Shown here piece by piece: positions 21,664-33,722 of a DNA stretch of 64,000 bases; position 1 is the first letter of the stretch, and every line of letters begins with the position of its first letter. A program made the translations under genes and the position numbers. A model generated the notes under the pieces. It made no database searches, was not told where the DNA came from, and saw nothing but the letters and a program-made list of their open reading frames with translations. The DNA is taken from NCBI GenBank assembly GCA_009733575.1, contig ML769452.1:62001-126000 (forward strand), given 5' to 3'. Origin of the DNA: Gymnopus androsaceus JB14 (taxonomy: Eukaryota; Basidiomycota; Agaricomycetes; Agaricales; Omphalotaceae).

Positions 21664-23144
21664 AGTTCGCTCCAAACAGATCAGTAGCTATCCAACCCAA
21701 TCGGAATTACAGTTTCTCGGTGTTGCTAGCAAGTTACTCATTGAGAAACTTCCATTTTTGGAGGGATCGGGGAGCTGGTAGTGCAGATATTAAATGATCA
21801 GGTTGGCTGGGCTTAGAATTTAGTCACGCTGGTTTGGATATCATGGTGGAGATATTTTACGGGCTCGCTGTGTCTTTTTCTGCTCTTGTTTGCAAGCTTT
21901 CGCCGCGGTGGGATTTGGCGGGGCAATTTACATGTTACATATGCAAGTCCTATTTTTCAAACGATATCTATCAATGATGCGACTCGTCTGTGATCTGTCG
22001 GGTTTGCAAACCGTCGGTCAGAGGTTAGGAACTTACAAGCACTGACAGTAAGCGCCGACAGTAAGTTAATCCTACAACATCGCCCGAAGTCATGTTCAAA
22101 AAAGCAGAATAATGGGGCCGTCTAGATCTTGATCTCACGGAGATCAGAATACTACCCACTTCAATTCTTACTGATAGACGTCGCGGGTGTTGCATAAGAA
22201 CTCAAATAACTGGACCATACTCCATGTTCCCGCAAGCTTTTGAAACCAAGATTGAACGGACATGTTAGAAAATAACATTATATTCACAAACATAATTCAG
22301 TTTATACATTCAATTAATCTCTTAACCAGGTCGTGACAGCCAACCCGAGTCTTTCAGCATCCAACAACCTCGAAGACGAAAAGTCTCCCGGAGTGAAACA
22401 TGTAGGATCATCCACTGGCCCAAAAATCTGGTCATCGACATCGTCGCATCCGTCATCTAAGTATCTTCAAGCGTAAGAAAAGCTATCCCTGAAAAAAATC
22501 AAAAATCAACACCCACCGGTGTACGTGTTGACACTGCAAGCGGCGGGGAGAATACCAATGTCGAGCGATGCGCCATTGACGGTGGCCTGGCAGCCACCTC
22601 CGCCGTCACCCATATTTCCTGATACACCTCCCAAGTCTTCTCCTGTGCAGCCAGGGCTGTCAGAGTCGTAGGCAGTGACCTGCTCGCATCAAACATGTAT
22701 GTAAGAGTGGAACTTGACAAGTGGAGGGCGGGGACTAATTACCGAGTAGTTGTTCTGTGCGAACACAACCGACATGCCATAGATCAGAGCGATAAAGAAG
22801 ATGGTAGTTTGTTTCATCATATTGAAAATCTAGCAGGAGGGTTAATTAGAAAACACCAGTCTCATTATTCTGTAGACTGTCTCCCCCACTCACCGAACGA
22901 CAAAGAGTTGTTTGAACAATGAAGAAGGGGAGTAAAACCTTCCTTTTATACAGCTATCCGGTACCTGTGGCCCAAAAAAGGTCACCTACGAAATGCAATC
23001 GTCACAAGCAGGATATTGACCACTGCTTTGAATAGTGGAGTCTAAAACTAGGCCTAAAGGCTTTAAGGACTTGGACATCTGTATGTTTGTAAGTCTTCGC
23101 TGCTGTATTGACGACAACCTGCGTACCGATGAATGTCCTTGTGG
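21664..23144 (+). repeat. Segmental duplication, copy B
   Basis: Homologous to 18544-20033. The left end begins within TTCGCTCCAAACAG, shared with copy A, after which about ten bases differ. The right end follows GATGAATGTCCTT, then the sequences diverge (CACGGC in A, GTGGAG in B). Confidence 0.9.
22314..22820 (-). CDS. Small secreted Cys-rich protein, copy B (altered C-terminus)
   Basis: Exons 22743-22820, 22517-22679 and 22314-22456, with the same signal peptide and splice sites as copy A. In the second exon one residue differs (GDMG to GNMG); other changes are silent. In exon 3 a single A is missing from the run near 22376 on the plus strand. So the ending FSSFEVVGC of copy A becomes FSSSRLLDAERLGLAVTTWLRD, giving 127 residues and losing the sixth cysteine. 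If real, this is a diverged paralogue with an unpaired cysteine; if a sequence error, the two proteins are nearly identical. TATA box at 22943-22950. Confidence 0.6.
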
Positions 23145-23854
23145 AGTAGCAAGCTGGAGCCATCCTGTACCAACTAATGTTATGCTATGCTCTGCCTTCA
23201 GAATAGTGAATAGATAGTTGAAATGAAGAAATGGCTAACCGGGGCATAATGACCGAAGACGAAGGAAAAAACTGTGGATGTTTAAATCGATTTAATGTTG
23301 AGGCCTGCGTATGGTGCGGTTCTAATCTATTTGAATCATGATCAACTTAAATGGAGCGGCGCTCTCCGGTGAGTCGTGACTATCCTGAAACAAGGTTTCT
23401 TTCTCCGTCTCCTCTCGTTCTCATTTTTGTTCTCTTATTATTCCTTCTATGCCCTACAATGTGTTGTCAAAGCAAATAGTGACAAAGATTGTACATGGGA
23501 GGCAGAGAATTTAACTGTGAGTAACTAGAGGTCACTGCTGCCTCATAGGAAAGAGGAAGAGCTAGAAAGCTCGCGGATTCGAAGATTTGAATCTCGGCAA
23601 GCGACAAGGTAGCACTTCCATAGATCTATTACCTTAAAGATACACAAGTATTAGTTCCAGATTACCGAGTACCGTGGATAACCTACCTCATTCCTCCAAG
23701 CCCCAACAAAAATGACGATTTCGATGAAGCCGCGAACTACGTAATACTAGTAAAGATTTGTAAAGTACCAGCAAAATGGTAATGGAGGTGGTATTAGGAG
23801 AAGTGATTTCATGACGCATTGCATCAGAAACGAGCGAGAATGTGATGACCTTTC
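23145..23854. other. Intergenic stretch, no supported gene
   Basis: Follows duplication copy B. Short frames only. A tRNA-like T-loop string near 23575 has no matching arms. Confidence 0.45.
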
Positions 23855-24229
23855 CAGCCGATTGTCGAATTCTAGCATACTTTTGGTGAAACGCTCTGAT
23901 CTTATTTACAACCAAACAGAAAAACGGCATCTTTCCAATGGAGAAATTACAAGCGACTGTGCCAAGGTGGAGCTTTGAAGTAAAATAGTGTTTGGTTGTA
24001 AATAAGATCAGTAACAGAGCTTATTAGCTGCGTGTTTTTGGTTAAGACACTGAGCCTTACGTTTACTTGTCTCTCCACACTTGCTCCAGTGGTTGATTTT
24101 TTTTTGATTTTTTTTGATTTTTTAAATCAAAACGTTTGCATTTTGAGGGACTAAAAATTTTGAGACACGCCGCTGATAAGCTCTAACGAGTGTTTTGCCA
24201 AAAGTATGCTAGAATTCGACAATTGGCTG
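23855..24229. mobile_element. 375 bp element with long terminal inverted repeats
   Basis: CAGCCGATTGTCGAATTCTA (continuing GCATACTTTTG) at the left end is matched by its reverse complement at the right end with one mismatch in 31. Inside is a second, perfect 22 bp inverted repeat (23899-23920 with about 23990-24012; CTGATCTTATTTACAACC...). The centre has T-rich TTTTTTTGA runs. No clear target duplication and no coding capacity. A MITE-like or foldback element. Confidence 0.6.
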
Positions 24230-24564
24230 TCAGCAGCGGCATGAAGAAGGAATACACGCAAAAAGAAGTGACTGTGGCGGGAAGGGGGAAGGGTAATGAT
24301 CTTCTGTCGTGAGCGCCGCTCCCGCAAAAGACATACCTACGCAATCAGGATCGCTGCCCGCATCATCTGTGGGAAATTTTTGCTGTACTATAAGTTTAAC
24401 GAGATAATAAGCGGAGAAACGAAAACATTCATACAGGAACGGTGTGAGTGGTTTGAAGGAAAAAGCAGTGACTAAATTGAAGCAAGTACAAATAAAAAAA
24501 AAGTACGACTTGCCTAGCATCTTCTGATCCATCCAGATAAAGTCCCACTACTAGTACTACTGTA

Positions 24565-24814
24565 CCATTTCGACCGGTTGTGTATTGACGCATAATGCAG
24601 ACCCTCTGAAATTCCGAAAATCTCGATTTATAACGCATATGGTGGCCCTGAACTGGAAAAAAATCCTCCGTAACGCTCTGACCCCAAACATGGAAATGCA
24701 GCGACGCTTACGGCGCCTGAGCTGGAGGTGTAACGCACATTTTTCTGTTCTGAACTGGTTCTCAACCGAGTTCTGCCTGTGACGCTCACCAGGCTGAACA
24801 ACTGGTCGAAATGG
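24565..24814. mobile_element. 250 bp TA-flanked TIR element (Tc1/mariner-like MITE)
   Basis: Left end CCATTTCGACCGGTTGT; right end is the reverse complement of CCATTTCGACCAGTTGT (16 of 17 match). TA dinucleotides flank both ends (24563-24564 and 24815-24816), the target preference of Tc1/mariner-type elements. No open frame of note inside. Confidence 0.6.
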
Positions 24815-25485
24815 TATAGTACAATCTTGAATCAGCGGATCTGCGGAGGTATTACTGGTGCATGAGCGTTTCAGGCTCAAAATCTATGGCTCACCATTGG
24901 ACTTGGAGACTCCAGAGTCATGATCCTCTTGCATCCATTGTTGCCAGGATATTTCGATAGTATTAGGTTAATCGCAAGAAAGTTGGGATCATAGTTTGTT
25001 TCCCAGCATACTGTAAATGCTGCTCTTCGGACCTGAAAGTCCACACTTAGAGAAAGGATCTTGCACTTACTATGGGTCCGATACGTATTGAATTTAGGTA
25101 TATATACAAGGCCACGGATAATGAATGGAATGGAAATCATCAGAGAATAATGAGCGGATGATATCAATCTTGCAGGTAGTAGTATGTGCCGTACTATAAG
25201 TTTGAGTTGGTTAGGACTCTCGGTTAGGACTCTCCTGGAGAACTCGATGAATATCAGGATAAAGTGGCCGACGACCGTAACATATAAAAATGCTTTCAAC
25301 TTTGGGCCTTGCCTGGCAGCGACCAACTGCCTCAGTTGCCCGAGGTTGGATTTAGAAAGCATCAGATGAGTGTACTGAGCCCTCATGATCATTGGATCTT
25401 GGGGGAGAGTGCTGAGGAATCGGATACAGGGTAGAAAATGAGTACTGCTGCCTGCAGATGTAAGATAGTTTGGAGGTGAAAGCAG

Positions 25486-26200
25486 GCGCTGACAGTAAGC
25501 GCCCAAGCGCTCCAAAAAAAAAAACCACCCACCACAAAACAACCTCTTCCCCTCTACGCACTTCCGATCAAAAGAAACTGAAGCAAAGGATTATTACTAC
25601 GTTTGGACAAATAACCAAAGACTCGGACGATATCTTACCTGAAGGAACACTAACCCAAATTTAACACTTGCGTTACTGTCTTGTCTCGATGCCAACCCTG
25701 CGGCCTCTCTCTTTTTCAGCATCAGTCGTGGCGAGTCAGATTCACGCAAACTGAGTCTGATACCAACAACGAAATACACACTCTGGACTCATCGTCCCAA
25801 CCTCTTACCCTTCATCTCTTCACCAAAATCTGAAATCCGTCATACCGATTTTAAGCGGAGGAGCAGCAATCGGGGAGGCGTAATGCATTTTTTGGACGCA
25901 CCGCCTGTTGAGGGACAGCTGATGTCCGTCTGCAGCTAGGATTCTAAAAGGATGTTCTCTCCGACCATAGCAGTCGAATGGCTATTTCCAGTGATCGACT
26001 ACGAATAGGACTGCGGGAAGAATAAAAGGGAACGGAATTAAAGGGAAAAGCGGCTCTACATGCGTGGAAAGACCGCCTATGGGAGATGGGGTCCAATTCG
26101 AAGGCGGGGGTTCTGAGGAGTGTCAAGTTGAAGTTGAAAATGGGACGAGGAGGGGAGGAGGTTCGGGGTGAGCCTGCTAAAGTCTACTCTATAACTGTTC
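25486..26200 (+). pseudogene. TMA64 (eIF2D) 5' relic with promoter
   Basis: Opposite orientation to the full gene. It begins with the shared promoter motif GCGCTGACAGTAAGCGCCC. Then in changing frames come KTTSSPLRTSDQKKLKQRI, DDILPEGTL, FSISRGESDSRKLSLIPTT then KYTLWTHRPNLLPF, VLSGGAAIGEA, MLSPTIAVEW and ALHAWKDRLWEMG. These follow the order of the PUA-domain half of TMA64. Introns are no longer clean and stops are frequent; the SWIB and SUI1 regions are absent. A clear decayed partial duplicate. Confidence 0.7.
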
Positions 26201-26457
26201 GTTATCAGCCTATTTGCTTCTATACACCACGATGATAAGAAGCAGGTCTCGAAATGTGCACGAATTCCCTCGGTCTTACAGCATATGGATCCTTATCTTC
26301 ACGTTGGAGCATATATAATAAGTAAACCATTTCAGGTGACTTGCTCGTACGTTTCCTTGCATATACTCTTTGTCTGAGTCTCACTCAACTCAACCTTGAA
26401 AATATTCCGAATCCGAATCTAAAGTCATCCGCAGAGTTCTACCAGCTTACAAGTAGT

Positions 26458-29400
26458 ATGGCAGCTGCTGTCTCCGACTTCAAACCATTGTTAGGCAAGT
26501 ACACAGTTACTTCGAATTCGAATTCGTTATGTTAGACTCTCTAATACTCTCATACTGACGTATACTACAACTGTAGATCAAAGCGTTGGGTATGGTGTCG
26601 TTGTCGGTACGTATGATACAACTCGACTCTATGTATGACATTGACATAGTTGGTATACTTATATATATACGTAGGAGTGGGATTCTTCTTCGCAGGAGTA
26701 ATGCTCCTCCTGACCTACCTGCAATCACGATACACGGATATGTCTCCTGGGTCTTCGGAGGAGTTTTCGGTGAGCTACATTACTATGCATATAATGCGAC
26801 CGCATGGCTCTCTTGATTAAATTTCTGCTGTTCTTACTGCTTAGAGCGCATCTAGAAATGTCAAGGTGTGTATTGTATATTGAACGTTATCTGTTCCCCT
26901 TGACTGACTGACGTACTACTGTCTTTCAAAAGCCGGGATTAGTATGTTGTGGAATGTGCGTGTACCGTTTACCATGTACCAGTGATTGGGTGTATCGACT
27001 GAAGTGCTGACTCCGAATCGTGGATAGCGTCAGCGCATGGACCTGGAGCGCGACGCTCTTGCAATCTAGCACGGCGGCGTATACTTTTGGTGTTAGTGGG
27101 CCTTGGTAAGTGTTGTGTATACTTAAATATCTTCTTTTATTTTCTTGTCGGAATTATCCTCTATGACTACTCCGAGTTATTCCTGATTTCTAGATGCCGT
27201 TCGGACTTTGATTAATTGCAGTTGTATTTGCTTTGCAGGTGGTATGGAGTCGGGGGGACCATTCAGTTGGCGATTTTTGGTATGGTTGCTGCAAAGGTTA
27301 AGATGTATGTACACTGGCAGGTTACGCCGTGAATATTTAGAGGCTAATTTGAGTCGTATCTATCTATAGGAACGCCAACGGTGCTCATACCTTTCTGGAG
27401 GTGAGACTACTACTACTGAATTCCACTACTGAATTCCACATATACATACCAAAATCACTGGTCACGGCGGTCCGCTCATCTTATGATTTCCAGATTGTCC
27501 AGGTTCGATTCGGAAAGGGTGCCCATCTACTCTTCACATTCTATGGTTTCCTCTGCAATCTTGTCGTTTGTGGGTCTTTATTGCGTGCGTATATCACGGG
27601 TTCTGTACATGCTGGAGTGACGACTCAGAAATTCACTGATGATACTTACTTAGTGGGCGGATCGGCGACAGTGACGGCCTTGACAGGGATGAATACTGGT
27701 TATATGAGTCTTCTGTAGTATCGAGCGACTGACTGACTAATTGCAATGTATTTCAGATGCTGCTTGTATGCTACTTCCTATCGGCATTGCGGTGTATGTA
27801 CTCGTGGGGTCAGTGATTCGGTGGACTGACCAAAACTTCATCTGACCAATATCTCTGTAGAGGCTTACGCGCAACATTCATATGCGACTGGTCCCACACT
27901 GTAATTCTCTTCGTAGTCATTTATGTCTTCATCTTCAGAACCTAGTGGGTTTTCTTCTACTCTACTCTCATCCGTGTAGCTCATTATAGTACTAATACTA
28001 ATGATTCTGTTCTTATCAGTGGCACGTACGCAGACGGAGTCTCCAGCTTGTATGATCTCCTCCAAGCCGCATCCACTGCTACACCTGTTGATGGCAATCA
28101 AGACGGAAGTTACTTGACTATGAAAAGCAACCAGGGTCTTGTCTTTGGGGCAGCGACGATTCTTAGTGGATTTGCGGGCATTTTTTGTGATCAAGGTATG
28201 TTTCTTTTTTGCGACTAAATACAACACGATGGATACTACTACATGATTTTACTGTAGGCTACTGGCAACGCGTAGGTCTTGTAGATATTTCTATTTCAAG
28301 ATTTATTCTCACTCCAGCGCGTGTTCTAGGCCATTGCCAGTCATCCTACTTCGACTACGAAAGCCTATGTGAGTGCTTTCATAGTGTTTATCGTCGATCA
28401 ACTTAAACCAGTAATCCCCAGATGCTAGGCGGTCTATCCTGGTTTGCTGTACCCTTCGCCTTCGCTTCTTGTCTAGGCCTCGCCGCTCGAGGGCTCATTA
28501 ACAATGTTCGTTAGTTTAAATACTTATTCAATTTGCTTTGGGTAACATCATGATATCCTTAGCCAAACTTTCCAACCTACCCCAACCCACTATCTGCTTC
28601 CCAAACAAGTGCAGGCCTTGCAGCACCCGCTGCAGCTGTAGTCCTGCTCGGAAAGCAAGGAGCCGTGGCCGTGCTCTTGGTTGTTTTTATGGCGGTTACC
28701 TCCGCTGCTAGTGCAGAGTTAATTGCAGTTTCCAGTCTTTTGTGAGCGATTCAGTCCGATTTCTCAAACCATTACTGACGAGTCGAGTCTTGCAGCTCAT
28801 ACGAGTATGTATTTGGCATATACACCTCACATATGCCCCATTAAATGCTCGCATTCATAGCATATATAGGACTTATTTCCGGCCTAATGCGAAAGGACCT
28901 GAAATCGTGAAAGTATCGCATTACTTTATCTGCTTTTGGGCGGTTTGGATGGGTAAGTACTTGGTCGTAGTAGACAGGCGCTGCGTACTGATATATTGTG
29001 CTGGTAGGCGCATGGGCAGTAATTGTATGTGTTTTTTTAAACTACGATTTCGATTGTACGGGGATCTTATTCGCCGTCTACCGTAGCTCAACAAAGTGGG
29101 AGTGGACCTTGGATGGGTACGAACCTTTGTTTAATCTCTCCGATATACACTGCTTACGAGTCCATGCACTAGCTGTTCTATGTCCAGTATGTCGCCCTCC
29201 GCAGCAGCCACGATTGGTACGACCTGACAAAAACTTTCAGAGGCGTTGTTCTTAGTCCCGCAGTCATTCCCATCGCGCTGACAGTGTCGTGGAGCAAACT
29301 GACGAAGCCCGCAGTTATTCTTGGTCCCGTTCTGGGGGCCATACTGGGTATGACTGCGTGGATGATTGGGTGCTGGAAGATTCTTGGTGCGTTTACAACT

Positions 29401-30167
29401 CTCGTCTGTACTTATTAGGCCTTTATCGCTGTTACTATTAGGCAGCATCAACATCACAAATCTCGCAAACCCATACTCTGCTGTCTGCAGTGGATTAACA
29501 GGCTTGTTGTTTTCTGGAATAATTACAGTCGGATTGTCGCTCTGGAGTGGGTTTATTTCCCCTTTCAAGTTGTTTAGAAATACCTGATATATATTCACAC
29601 AGATCCCGATAATTATGACTTTAAAGGGACACGAAAGATTGCTAACTTAGATGCCGAGGAAGAAATGATACCTGGCACCAGCTGGCCAAGCATCTCCGAC
29701 GAAGAGAAAGCGGAAAAGAGTGAGGTTGCGGAAGTCAGCCCTACCGATCCGAGTCGCGAAGTCGTCCTTTTAGCAAACGGAGATGTTGTGACATATCCGT
29801 GTTGAAAGGAAGCTTCAAGAGAGCGGGTTGGTACTCGCTAGCGTTGACGATCATCGTAACTATTATAGGTGAGCATGCCTTTCATTGTATCAGTTGTCTC
29901 TGCTGACCTCTACCGACTCTAGTGCCACTGCCGATGTTCTTCTCTCACTATGTATATAGCAAACCTTTCTACACGTTCTGGGTATCAGTGAGCATGTAAG
30001 TGCCAGCTAGCATTGAATGGAGCCCACTCATGAACTGCGTTTATAGTGTATGGGTTCTTCTTAGTGGTACCTTTTCAGTTCTTCTTCCCGTTTGGGAATC
30101 AAGGGAGGAGATGTACACCATTGTGGTAGGCTGCTATAGATCCATACGTAAGAAGAATCTACCATAA
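26458..30167 (+). CDS. DUR3: Urea transporter DUR3 (SSS family)
   Basis: Plasma-membrane proton-coupled high-affinity urea importer (also polyamines in yeast), about 15 membrane spans. ATG at 26458; conserved blocks in order: [158 protein letters not shown], then [20 protein letters not shown]. The final exon gives [20 protein letters not shown]. Well over a dozen short introns. The first intron uses a GC donor (26495: GCAAGT). One frame change near 29780-29795 separates the acidic loop from [15 protein letters not shown]. No promoter element for nitrogen control could be singled out. Confidence 0.88.
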
Positions 30168-30385
30168 CTTGTGCGGCGTATGTATTCTTGTATGTACTGA
30201 CCGCTACTTCTGATATACACGAAAAGCAATATGATACAGATGTCATTAGAGTCGTAGAGTCGTAACCTTATCCGTAACATTAGGATCGAGGGTATTCCGA
30301 ATGCTGAAAATTCGAGTTAGAAATATGGCCGTCAGACAGTACTTGAAGTTGTAAGACTCACGTTAAATATAACACGTGTATCTCT

Positions 30386-33059
30386 TTACTGGAAGAATTG
30401 GAGAGGTTGCTGTTTACCATCCGTCTCCGAGTACAGTTCGTAAGCCACTGGTTCTTCTTCGCCGGAACTGGCGAGCGTGAGGTTGGGAGCTGTTGGAAGG
30501 ATTAGTATTCCAGTTTCAGTTGCACAGTAAAGACGCACCAAACCACCAAAGTGTTGTCACTCCAACTGGGAAGGTATACGTTGCCTAGGGCTTAGGATCA
30601 GCTACGGACATCCTACAGGACTAGAATTTGAAACGCACCTGCATTCCTCGGAACTCAATGGTAGTCTGCACAGGCTAAAATATATTCTACAATCAGAATG
30701 GACCCAATAAAGTTGGAATGAAATCACAACATACAACTGGATCGAAGGTTCCAGTATCCGTAGTATCGTCCCCTGAAATGTGTTCCACAATCAGAATCGG
30801 ACGTGGTCCTGAGATGAAGTGGAAACATACAGTTCAGGACTACAAGTGAATATCTTGGCCAATCCGTAGGGCTAACTCTCCCGGTAACATACGCGCCCAC
30901 AATGAGTGCCCAGCTCAGCTCGCCACCGACGCTGACATCAATCCGTTGACCGAAGGGCCCTCCAACGTCTTTCGGTATGATAGCCTTCGACGCTTGAGCC
31001 ATGGAATAGACTATTGATTAAAAATTAATGAATGCTGCTGAAGGTAAACAATTAGCTACTTGCATTCCTGGTTAACGCTCCAAGTTCCATTGCTATTCAC
31101 CTTGAATCGAGCATCAGCACCATAGAGCTTCAACAGAGAAAAAAATCTAACCTGAACAATTCCACGACATCCATCGGAACAACTGTCGGAACCAGGAAGT
31201 AGAGGGTCGCCACTTCCATCGAGTGCGAGGTTCCACATTAACCCAGTGGTGCTATAGTAAGAGAGTGCACCTATGGAAAAAGTTCATTCCACAAAACTGG
31301 ACAATGTTCCAAGCCCATACTAACCGATAAAGCTATAAGGAAAATGATCAGAACTATAAGGCGAGAAGTAAAATGAGCTCGACACACATATTGTCCATAT
31401 ACCACTACATGGGTGATTATCAGTTTACTATATACGTAGCCACAGGTGGAAAACAAATACCTTGATATCACTCCACCAATCACTCCCGATCGTACCAGTA
31501 CACTCTACGATAGCCGTCAGCCCTAACCGAATCAAGTATCAGCACCGTGGAGGCTTACCGGTAAAGAATATCTAGCCATTCATAATTCATGAAATACTTC
31601 TGCAACGGTGGTAAGGGAGACGCACTTCTTTATCTGGGAATGCAGTTTGGAAACCCAATTGCTCATCCACAGTGCCCTCGTAGCAATGGAAAGATACGCC
31701 TTTACAAGCAAGATCACAATGAGTTTACACGCGACTGTCGATTTAAACTTACCGTCAAAGGCATTCGGAGCAGCTTGCAACAATGGCACTGCGTATGTCG
31801 TAGCCCCGGACCAGTTGTGCTCAAACCCTGGAGATCAATTAGATGCGGATATAAAGAGCTGATAATACTTACCAATGATTTTAGTAGCGCTAAAACCATT
31901 ATTGTTCATCAAAGTCCTGAGTGCTGCAAAAAATATCATTAGCTCTCGATCCACAAGTGAGAAAGCGTAACTCACCGATGCCAATCTGTGCTTCTACAGC
32001 AGCAGTCATAGAACAAGACGGGTATGTTGTGTCGCTGTTTTGGGGTTCGTTTTGAATGCCTATAGGAGATATGTATTGGCCATGCGGCTCGTCCTAGTGC
32101 TGAAAACCTTACCAATTGCGTATGGTGTAAGCCCTTCTGCAGCAAAGCCTTGAAGACATTTCAAAAGGTAGGTTGCATCTAGAAGTATCGATTCATTTTT
32201 TGGGGTCACGGAGTAGATGATTAATTCACTGACATTGTGGAACAAGGCTGGAAGTCAAGCTTCCACCGTCCATAGTACCAGTGGTTTTCATCCACGCAGG
32301 TGGACTCCAAGGAACGAACATGAATCCTGAGCACTGAGAAAAAAAAACTTCAGTATGTATTCAATCGAGAGAAATCGAAAATGCATACTGTCGTTAAGAG
32401 ATAAAATATCTGCCAAAGTGGAGAAGACATATGAAGGTGCGACCTTGATATTGAAGTTGGCGAAAGATGTATCTCCATTGGTATCATCATAAGAGTACAG
32501 ATCTGCAGAAAAGTCGGAGGCACCAAGCGGTACACGAATGTAATTTAGCCCGGCAGCGCCGGCCCCGTCAGTTGGCACAAACAAGTAGCCCAAAAGCGAC
32601 CAGTACTGGGCTACATTTGTTGTCTGTTTTCATTGAATCAGCGACCAAGATCACAAGTTCATTCCAAAGACGAACCTTCAATTCACTCAAAAGTAGGGCC
32701 GCAGAATCAGCTAAAAAGTTGCACCTATTAACACCGAACGTTGAAAAGAAGCAAGGTAACACACTGAGGGAACCACCAAAGCCATAAATGTTCTGATATA
32801 TTATTGAATCATCCACAACTATATCAGCGCTGCCAATTGCACCAGGCGAAACAAAGTTGATAGGTGTAGTAGGCGAGACGTCCGAGAAGAGCCCCGATCG
32901 ATCCCAGGTCGTTTGCCACTGTTCAAAACGTTATCGACTCGCCGCCCCATACGGTAGGAAATGTTCAGCCACACTCACGATATCCCATATCTGTTGTGAA
33001 GCAGCAGGCTTTACAGCCAGTAACAGCGATACCCAAACTGAAACTCTAGAGAAATGCAT
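30386..33059 (-). CDS. Endo-beta-1,6-glucanase, GH30 family
   Basis: Secreted glycoside hydrolase cutting beta-1,6-glucan of fungal walls. The ATG at 33059 gives a signal peptide (MHFSRVSVWVSLLLAVKPAAS). Then DDSIIYQNIYGFGGSL, LNYIRVPLGASDFSADLY, FMFVPWSPPAWMKTTGTMDG, YLLKCLQGFAAEGLTPYAIG and IQNEPQNSDTTYPSC (Glu of NEP is the acid/base). Next come TKIIGFEHNWSGA, SFHCYEG and, across an intron, IFFTECTGT (Glu nucleophile). The C-terminal beta domain reads WPRYSLVVLNWDDTTDTG, PVQTTIEFRGMQATYTFPVG. About 14 exons, all joined by GT-AG introns without any frame correction, unlike most neighbours. The last residues (ending LQFFQ at 30386) are less conserved, so the stop is slightly uncertain. Confidence 0.9.
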
Positions 33060-33722
33060 TGGGAAGCGCCAGCCCAAGAATGATTCGACTCCTCCAAGTT
33101 ATACTGTTGTCGTGTACCTGTACCTGAAGCGTTTATCGGCTGCGAGTATGAGGACAGAATTAGAACAGAAGGATTGACTGTCGATTCAGTACGAGTTCTT
33201 AGACAGTGACAGAAAGAAAAGGTTATAAACTCCCTCGCCTCGCCTTTTTACTGTACCAGTTCCATGTGGAGACGGGCAATATACGAGCATCATCATTCAT
33301 CATGTGGATGATAGGCGAAATACAATGGTTGTCCTCATTTCGCTGTACTTGTTCTTCTCTCCAATCGCGCTCTAATGAAAAGATTTCTAATTACATCATT
33401 CCATGATTCTTACACGCAAAACAAGCATGTGTTACTCCCAGTTGAAAATAGTCTTGGAAGACGAAGCTCGAAGCTTAACCAAACCTAAACGCAACTCTAC
33501 TCAAACTGAGTGTATTAGGAGCACGTCTCAAAATGATTTTTCTTGATTTTTGAATTGGTTTTTTGAATTCTCTGCCTCTCAAACAATTTTGGACGTCGTG
33601 CCAATACACTCTTGAAAAAAGAAGAGCTCTTCGTCAACAATATATTGCAATCTAAATATGACATGGCTAAAAACAAACCTCCTCGCAACACAGAAAAAAA
33701 AATATCCATCCTTGTAACGAGC
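33060..33722. other. Intergenic stretch between GH30 and AP-1 beta genes
   Basis: Upstream region of the glucanase (minus) and downstream of the adaptin gene (minus). No gene or repeat supported. Confidence 0.5.

Noticed and set aside
23560..23620. Possible tRNA T-loop (GGATTCGAAGATTTGAATC)
   Set aside because: It is a short palindrome without the other arms.
24877..25542. Long minus-strand open frame (221 codons)
   Set aside because: Starts at a TTG, overlaps the TMA64 relic promoter and has no recognisable domain.
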